Assembly: GCA_002400675.1 (NCBI GenBank)
Contig: NVQY01000164.1
Location: 1-11,905 of the forward strand
Direction: 5' to 3'
DNA from: Paracoccaceae bacterium
GTDB taxonomy: Bacteria > Pseudomonadota > Alphaproteobacteria > Rhodobacterales > Rhodobacteraceae
Length of the DNA stretch: 11,905 nt
Position numbers and translations under genes: made by a program. Each line of letters begins with the position of its first letter. The first letter of the stretch is position 1. The notes beneath the pieces are model-generated. The model saw nothing but the letters and a program-made list of their open reading frames with translations, did not search any database and was not told the DNA's origin. Shown here in pieces: positions 7,641 to 11,905 of the stretch.

Positions 7641-7646
7641 CTCCTT
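7641..7646 (-). promoter_or_regulatory. Ribosome binding site deciding the start of the biotin carboxylase subunit
   Basis: On the minus strand AAGGAG lies 6 bases before ATG 7634 and begins at the last base of the upstream carboxyltransferase stop codon (TGAAGGAG). It supports 7634 over the upstream in-frame start at 7760, and suggests translational coupling of the two carboxylase subunits. Confidence 0.75.
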
Positions 7647-9253
7647 CAGAACCGGAACACGCCAAAATTTGTCTCGACTTTCGGGCGACGCGACGCGACA
7701 TCCAGCAACAAGGCCAGAACATCGCGGGTCTCGCCCGGGGTGATCACCCCGTCGGCCCAAAGGTTCGAGGCAAAGTTGTAGGCACTTTGAAAATCCTCGT
7801 ATTCCTTGATGGTTGGGGCCTTGAACACCTTTTCGTCCTCATCGGTCCAGGTTTTACCCTCGCGTTCGTAGATCTTGGTTTTGACCTGCCACAGCACGCT
7901 GGCCGCCTGATCCGGCCCCATGATTGCCGACCGGCCCGTGGGCCACATGAACATCGCATCGGGCTGAAACGGGCGGCCCAGCATGGCCAAATACCCGGCC
8001 CCATAAGAACCGCCGGTGATGATGGTGAATTTTGGCACCCGCGCCGACGACATGGCGGTGATCATCTTGGCGCCGGCTTTGGCGATACCCGATTGTTCGG
8101 CGTCCTTGCCGACCATGAAACCAGTCACATCAACCAGAAACACCAGTGGAATATCACGTTGCACACAAAGCGAGATGAAATGCGTGACCTTAAAGGCCGC
8201 TTCCGGGAACAACACGCCGTTGTTGGCAATGATCCCAACCTCGTGGCCGTTGATCCGGCCCCAGCCGGTCATCACCGTATCGCCATATAATGGTTTGAAT
8301 TCGTGAAACTCGGACCCGTCCAGCAGACGGGGTATGATCTCGCGGTTGTCAGTCGGCAGTTTGGTGTTGCTGCTGACAATACCGTGGATTTCCTCGATCG
8401 GATAGGCGGGTGGTTGCGGTGTCATGGGGGTTTTGCGGGGCTTGGCCACCTCGCCCAGATGCGAGACGATCTCACGGGTGATCGCCAGCGCATGGGCATC
8501 GTTTTCGGCCAGATGATCAGTCACACCCGAGACCGAGCTGTGCATCTTGCCGCCGCCCAGAGATTCCGCATCCGCCGTCTCGCCAGTGGCTGCAAAGGTA
8601 AGTTCCGGACCACCCAGATACATGAACCCCTGACCGCGCACGATCACCACCTCGTCACACAGCGCCGGGATATAGGCCCCGCCTGCGGTGCAGGCCCCCA
8701 TCACTACGGCGATCTGCGGGATGCCGTCGCCGGACATGCCGACCTGCTGGTGAAAAATCGAACCGAACTGGCCTTCGTCGGGAAAGATGTTGGCAATGTC
8801 GGGCAGGAACCCACCGCCGGAATCAACCAGTGTGATCACCGGCAGGCGATTGTTCCAGGCAATCTTTTGCGCGCGCACATGTTTCTTGCAGGTCATGCCG
8901 AAATAGGTGCCGCCTTTGACGGTGGCATCATTGGCGATGATCATGCAGTGACGCCCTTCGACCATGCCGATCCCGGTGATGATCCCGGCCCCCGGCGGCA
9001 CGCCGTCAAATTTACCAAGGGCGGCAAATTCACCCAGCTCCAGAAATGGCGATCCGGGGTCAAGCAGGCGTTCGACCCGTTCACGCGGCAGCATCTTGCC
9101 CTTTCCCACATGCCGGTCACGGGCCTTTTTCAGCCCGCCAAGGCGCTGTGCGCGGCGTAGTTCGTGCAGGTGGTCAATCGCCGCCTGGTAACTTTCCTTG
9201 TTGGCGGCAAACTGTTCGGACCCGGTGTTGAGTGTGCTTTTGAGAATGGTCAT
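7646..9253 (-). CDS. Acyl-CoA carboxylase, carboxyltransferase (beta) subunit
   Basis: A 535 aa carboxyltransferase subunit, the usual length of methylcrotonyl-CoA and geranyl-CoA carboxylase beta subunits. It transfers CO2 from carboxybiotin to an acyl-CoA. The N-terminal half has GGTYFGMTCKKHVRAQKIA (114-132), DSGGGFLP (144-151), IPQIAVVMGACTAGGAYIPA (178-197) and LGGPELTFAATGE (213-225). The C-terminal half has NNGVLFPEAAFKVTHFI (344-360), VTGFMVG (376-382), ITGGSYGAG (412-420) and GPDQAASVL (446-454). The KKHVRAQ...DSGG and CTAGGAY blocks resemble MCC-type beta subunits more than propionyl-CoA carboxylase. MCC proteins known to me have DSGGANLP where this one has DSGGGFLP, so the substrate may not be 3-methylcrotonyl-CoA. 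The ATG overlaps the ligase stop (ATGA), and the biotin subunit follows after 11 bp, the expected beta-alpha pair. A 3-methyl-2-enoyl-CoA substrate is inferred. Confidence 0.95.
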   Translation of the reverse strand: MTILKSTLNTGSEQFAANKESYQAAIDHLHELRRAQRLGGLKKARDRHVGKGKMLPRERVERLLDPGSPFLELGEFAALGKFDGVPPGAGIITGIGMVEGRHCMIIANDATVKGGTYFGMTCKKHVRAQKIAWNNRLPVITLVDSGGGFLPDIANIFPDEGQFGSIFHQQVGMSGDGIPQIAVVMGACTAGGAYIPALCDEVVIVRGQGFMYLGGPELTFAATGETADAESLGGGKMHSSVSGVTDHLAENDAHALAITREIVSHLGEVAKPRKTPMTPQPPAYPIEEIHGIVSSNTKLPTDNREIIPRLLDGSEFHEFKPLYGDTVMTGWGRINGHEVGIIANNGVLFPEAAFKVTHFISLCVQRDIPLVFLVDVTGFMVGKDAEQSGIAKAGAKMITAMSSARVPKFTIITGGSYGAGYLAMLGRPFQPDAMFMWPTGRSAIMGPDQAASVLWQVKTKIYEREGKTWTDEDEKVFKAPTIKEYEDFQSAYNFASNLWADGVITPGETRDVLALLLDVASRRPKVETNFGVFRF

Positions 9254-10641
9254 GGCAGGTCCGGGAACTCCCTCAGCACAAAGGCGACCTTGGCCGCCCC
9301 TGGCTTTTCAAATGTATCGGGCGCGACAATTGTCACATCCGCCTTGAACACCAGCGCATTGCGCAGCCGGGTTTCGATCAGTGATTTCAGGTAGGCGTCC
9401 TGGTCCGCTGCACGTTCTGTTCCGCGTTCGACAATGACCTTCAGCACGCCCTGGGTGGTGTGGCCGTCAAAATCGGCAACGATGCGCATGATACCGTTGG
9501 TATCAGGCACCAATTCGCGCACCACGCTGTTGATCGCCGAGGGAAAGACGTTAACGCCGCGCACGATCAGCATATCGTCAGTGCGCCCAGTACAGCGGAT
9601 TTTTGCCCCCGTCCGCCCACAGCCGCAGGACATGCCCAGAACCTCGATATAATCGCCAGAGCGGAACCGCACCATCGGGCTGGCCTGACGGCCAAGGGCG
9701 GTATAGATCATCTCGCCTTTGGCGCCGGTTTCGAAGGGAATTATTTCGCCGCTTTCCGGGTCCAGCAATTCGGTGATGATGTAATCCATGCTGACCATAT
9801 GCATGCCCGATTGTTCATCACATTCGGCCCAATAGGCCATGCCCAGATCGGTGCCGCCCAGCATTTCACAGCATTTGGCCCCCCAAAGCGCCTCCATGCG
9901 TTCACGGATCACCGGGATGCCGCCGCCAGGCTCTCCGCCGACGATCAGCCGTTCAACCCCAAGTTCAGACGCGTCCATACCCAGGATTTCCGGCGCTTTT
10001 TCGGCCAGGTGGATGACGAAATTTGGCGCACCGACAATGCAGCGCGGCCGCGTATCGGCCAGCGCACGCAACAATCGGTCAACCCCGCCATCAGCCCCGA
10101 CAGGCACATCAATCGCGCCCATATATTGCAGCGATTGCAGCACCGGGATGCCGCCAACAAAGCCTTTGGCCATGGAAAACGCATGCAACGCCATGTCTCC
10201 GGGGCGGATGCCGTTGGCAAAGAAACACCGCGCGCTCATCTCGTGCCACATTTCGCAGTCGGGTTCGGTCAGGGCCACATATGAGGGGCTGCCAGTGGTG
10301 CCGCTTGAGGCCTGCATCTGGATGATATCGGACATGGGCGCGGCGCGGTGCAGCCCAAAGGGCGGCGCTGCGGCCAGGCTTTCGCGGACTTCGGATTTGA
10401 CGGTGTAGGGCAGTTTTTGCAGGTGTTCGATGGTTTTGATATCGTCAAAATCCACCCCGGCGGCGGCAAATTTCTGCTGATAAAACGGCGAGTTTTGTTT
10501 GAGGTACGCCATCTGCGCCACCAGTTTTTCTTGCTGCAGCGCGCGCACCTTTTCTTGCGGCGCACGCTCAACCTCGTGCCAACTGGCATCGGACGCTTTT
10601 GCAAGCGCGTCGGCGCGGCGATACCGAATTGCGGTGTCCAT
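9250..10641 (-). CDS. Phenylacetate-CoA ligase (PaaK) family acyl-CoA ligase
   Basis: A 463 aa adenylate-forming ligase of the PaaK branch that should activate a free carboxylic acid with ATP and CoA, so it is probably the entry step of the pathway. The P-loop SSGTTGSP is intact at 112-119. A5 reads GGTDLGMAYWAE (262-273), A7 reads RFRSGD (325-330), and the hinge GRTDDMLIVRG is complete at 352-362. A likely catalytic Lys451 occurs in GAAKVAF near the C-terminus. A cysteine pair SCGCGR (338-343) precedes the hinge, as in several PaaK relatives. The real substrate may be aliphatic, since many PaaK-family proteins outside phenylacetate clusters are not phenylacetate-specific and no paa genes are seen here. 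AAGGAG (10648-10653) lies 6 bp before the ATG. The preceding dehydrogenase ends 31 bp upstream, and the carboxyltransferase gene starts within this gene's stop codon. Confidence 0.92.
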   Translation of the reverse strand: MDTAIRYRRADALAKASDASWHEVERAPQEKVRALQQEKLVAQMAYLKQNSPFYQQKFAAAGVDFDDIKTIEHLQKLPYTVKSEVRESLAAAPPFGLHRAAPMSDIIQMQASSGTTGSPSYVALTEPDCEMWHEMSARCFFANGIRPGDMALHAFSMAKGFVGGIPVLQSLQYMGAIDVPVGADGGVDRLLRALADTRPRCIVGAPNFVIHLAEKAPEILGMDASELGVERLIVGGEPGGGIPVIRERMEALWGAKCCEMLGGTDLGMAYWAECDEQSGMHMVSMDYIITELLDPESGEIIPFETGAKGEMIYTALGRQASPMVRFRSGDYIEVLGMSCGCGRTGAKIRCTGRTDDMLIVRGVNVFPSAINSVVRELVPDTNGIMRIVADFDGHTTQGVLKVIVERGTERAADQDAYLKSLIETRLRNALVFKADVTIVAPDTFEKPGAAKVAFVLREFPDLP

Positions 10642-10672
10642 GATCGTCTCCTTTTGGTTGTCGGCGGGCAGG

Positions 10673-11833
10673 CTAATACGAACGCGGCAGGCCCATCACA
10701 TGCTCGCCGATATAGCTCAGGCACAGTTCGCGATTGACCGGTGCCGTGCGCAACAGCCGCATCAGCGGATAGTATTCATAGATGCCGGTGTCTTCGGTAA
10801 AGCCGGAGCCGCCATGCGCCTGAAGCGCCGCGTCCACGGCCTCGATCCCTGCCTCAGAGGCGGTATATTTAGCCATGTTCGACGAATGCCCGGCGGGAAT
10901 ATCGTTGTCGAATTCCCACGCGGCACGACGGCCCAGCAGGCTGGCAGCCTCGATATTGGCTTTGGCCTTGGCCAGCGGGTGCTGCAGGCCCTGATGCGCG
11001 CCGATCGGCTGGCCGAACACCACCCGTTCGGATGCGTATTCAACCGCCTTTTGCAGCGTAAACCGGCCTACGCCGGTGGCAATTGCCGCCACCAGAATGC
11101 GTTCGGGGTTAAGCGTGTCGAACAGGATGTTAAAGCCTTTGTCGACCTCGCCCACCACATCATCATGGGTCAGCTCAACGTCGTCAAAGAAGATGGTGAA
11201 CTGTTCTTCCGGCACCGGGATCGACACTTTTACCCGTTGCAGATCAACCCCCTTTTTCTTGAGGTCCACAGCGAACAGTGTAAAGCCATCGGTCTTGCGC
11301 GACACCTGATCATGCGGCGTGGTGCGGGCCACCACAAGACAGTAATCGGCCACATCCGCCCCGGTGATAAAGGTCTTTTCGCCCGACAGGGAAAAGTTGT
11401 TGCCGTCGCGTTTGGCCACCGAGGTGATCTGCATCGAATTTGACCCGGCCCCCGGTTCGGTGATGGCAAAACAGAACTGGATATCACCGCGACAGGCAGC
11501 GGGCAGCAGCGTTTTCTTGTGAAACTCGGTGCCGTGGGTGGCGATATGGGACAATGACATGCACGGGCCGACCACCATCATCAGCATCGGAATACCGTTA
11601 TTGGCCGTGCCTTCCATGAACAGCGCCATTTCCTGCATGCCAAGGCCGGCCCCGCCGTATTCTTCGGGCACCATCAGGCCAAGAAACCCATCTTTGGCGA
11701 TGCGGTCAAACAGCGCCTGAGGGAACTTGTGATTGCGGGCGTGATCCAGCCAATAGTGGTGATCAAATTCCTTGGCCAACTGGTCGCCGTATTCGTAAAT
11801 CTGGCGCTGTTCGTCGTTCAGGGTAAAGTCCAT
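10673..11833 (-). CDS. Acyl-CoA dehydrogenase A
   Basis: A 386 aa FAD-dependent acyl-CoA dehydrogenase, full length. Visible parts are the N-terminal helical domain with LMVPEEYGGAGLGMQEMA (53-70), the flavin motif TEPGAGSN (125-132; Asn where Asp is more common), FFDDVELTHDDVVG (215-228), and the C-terminal helical domain with ERVVFGQPIGAHQGLQHPLA. As in dehydrogenase B, the MCAD-type catalytic YEG site reads RTAPVNRE and cannot supply the base, but Glu244 in LNPERILVAA falls at the isovaleryl-CoA dehydrogenase base position by hand alignment. The C-terminus GEHVMGLPRSY is nearly the same as in dehydrogenase B, so the two are probably paralogues of one subfamily acting on different intermediates or chain lengths. 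GGAG lies 8 bp before the ATG, and the upstream crotonase ends 15 bp away. Substrate unknown. Confidence 0.95.
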   Translation of the reverse strand: MDFTLNDEQRQIYEYGDQLAKEFDHHYWLDHARNHKFPQALFDRIAKDGFLGLMVPEEYGGAGLGMQEMALFMEGTANNGIPMLMMVVGPCMSLSHIATHGTEFHKKTLLPAACRGDIQFCFAITEPGAGSNSMQITSVAKRDGNNFSLSGEKTFITGADVADYCLVVARTTPHDQVSRKTDGFTLFAVDLKKKGVDLQRVKVSIPVPEEQFTIFFDDVELTHDDVVGEVDKGFNILFDTLNPERILVAAIATGVGRFTLQKAVEYASERVVFGQPIGAHQGLQHPLAKAKANIEAASLLGRRAAWEFDNDIPAGHSSNMAKYTASEAGIEAVDAALQAHGGSGFTEDTGIYEYYPLMRLLRTAPVNRELCLSYIGEHVMGLPRSY

Positions 11834-11848
11834 GTCAGGTCTCCGGGT

Positions 11849-11905
11849 CTATTGCTTGAAATCTGGGGTGCGACGGTTTTCAAAGGCGTCCAGCCCTTCG
11901 GCCAC
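11849..11905 (-). CDS. C-terminal end of a second crotonase-family (enoyl-CoA hydratase) gene, 5' truncated
   Basis: The minus strand is open from the window edge to a TAG at 11849-11851, 18 codons, reading VAEGLDAFENRRTPDFKQ. This matches the usual crotonase C-terminus (EGxxAFxEKRxPxF). It is 15 bp upstream of dehydrogenase A on the same strand, so the operon continues to the right with a probable enoyl-CoA or glutaconyl-CoA hydratase. No catalytic residues are in the visible part. The fragment is short, so the family call rests on one C-terminal motif plus context. Confidence 0.7.
   Translation of the reverse strand: MAEGLDAFENRRTPDFKQ

Noticed and set aside
7635..7760. N-terminal extension of the biotin carboxylase subunit by 42 codons
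   Set aside because: The extension overlaps the carboxyltransferase coding end and is not like the family. ATG 7634 has a strong AAGGAG and gives the usual MQIKTLLVANRGEIA start.
8303..9160. Long plus-strand open frame (285 codons) opposite the carboxyltransferase gene
   Set aside because: It is antisense to a gene with clear, complete family motifs. Its translation is rich in His/Arg/Gly with no recognisable domain, as expected for shadow frames in GC-rich DNA.
1..11905. RNA genes, insertion sequences, CRISPR arrays, attachment sites, riboswitches, operon promoter
   Set aside because: Coding density leaves no gap larger than about 31 bp. I saw no direct-repeat arrays, terminal inverted repeats or tRNA-like sequences. 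The main operon's promoter must lie to the right of the window.

Overview
The window (11,905 bp, GC-rich, densely coding, no intergenic gap over about 31 bp) is a catabolic acyl-CoA gene cluster from a Gram-negative bacterium. Protein style, G/C-biased third positions and gene repertoire suggest an alphaproteobacterium, perhaps Rhodobacterales. That placement is an impression, not a measurement.

Layout. Left part, + strand: the 3' part of a crotonase-fold gene (2-541), then a PaaK-like adenylate-forming protein whose key motifs are degenerate (563-1759). The rest is one long minus-strand operon, read from right to left: the last 18 codons of a second crotonase (11849-11905), acyl-CoA dehydrogenase A (10673-11833), an intact PaaK-family acyl-CoA ligase (9250-10641), the carboxyltransferase subunit of an acyl-CoA carboxylase (7646-9253), its biotin carboxylase/biotin carrier subunit (5619-7634), an HMG-CoA lyase family protein (4663-5622), a short-chain dehydrogenase (3736-4650), a citryl-CoA lyase/citrate-synthase-fold protein (2945-3736) and acyl-CoA dehydrogenase B (1776-2948). 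Four of the minus-strand junctions are ATGA or TAATG overlaps and the others are 11-31 bp, so one polycistronic transcript is likely. Its promoter lies outside the window. The two units converge with 16 bp between their stop codons.

How the genes may work together (inference). Ligase, dehydrogenase, biotin-dependent carboxylase, crotonase and HMG-CoA-lyase-type enzyme are the steps used to degrade 3-methyl-branched acyl-CoAs: leucine/isovalerate through methylcrotonyl-CoA carboxylase (Liu), and acyclic terpenes through geranyl-CoA carboxylase (Atu). A dedicated CoA ligase, a second dehydrogenase and an SDR suggest an exogenous branched or isoprenoid-like carboxylic acid rather than leucine alone. 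The substrate cannot be read from the sequence.

The unusual part is a set of family members with altered active-site motifs: a ligase homologue without a recognisable P-loop, a citrate-synthase-fold protein that lacks two of the three canonical catalytic residues, an HMG-CoA lyase homologue with Glu for the metal-binding Asp, and a crotonase without either catalytic Glu. No RNA genes, mobile elements, CRISPR arrays or regulators were seen.
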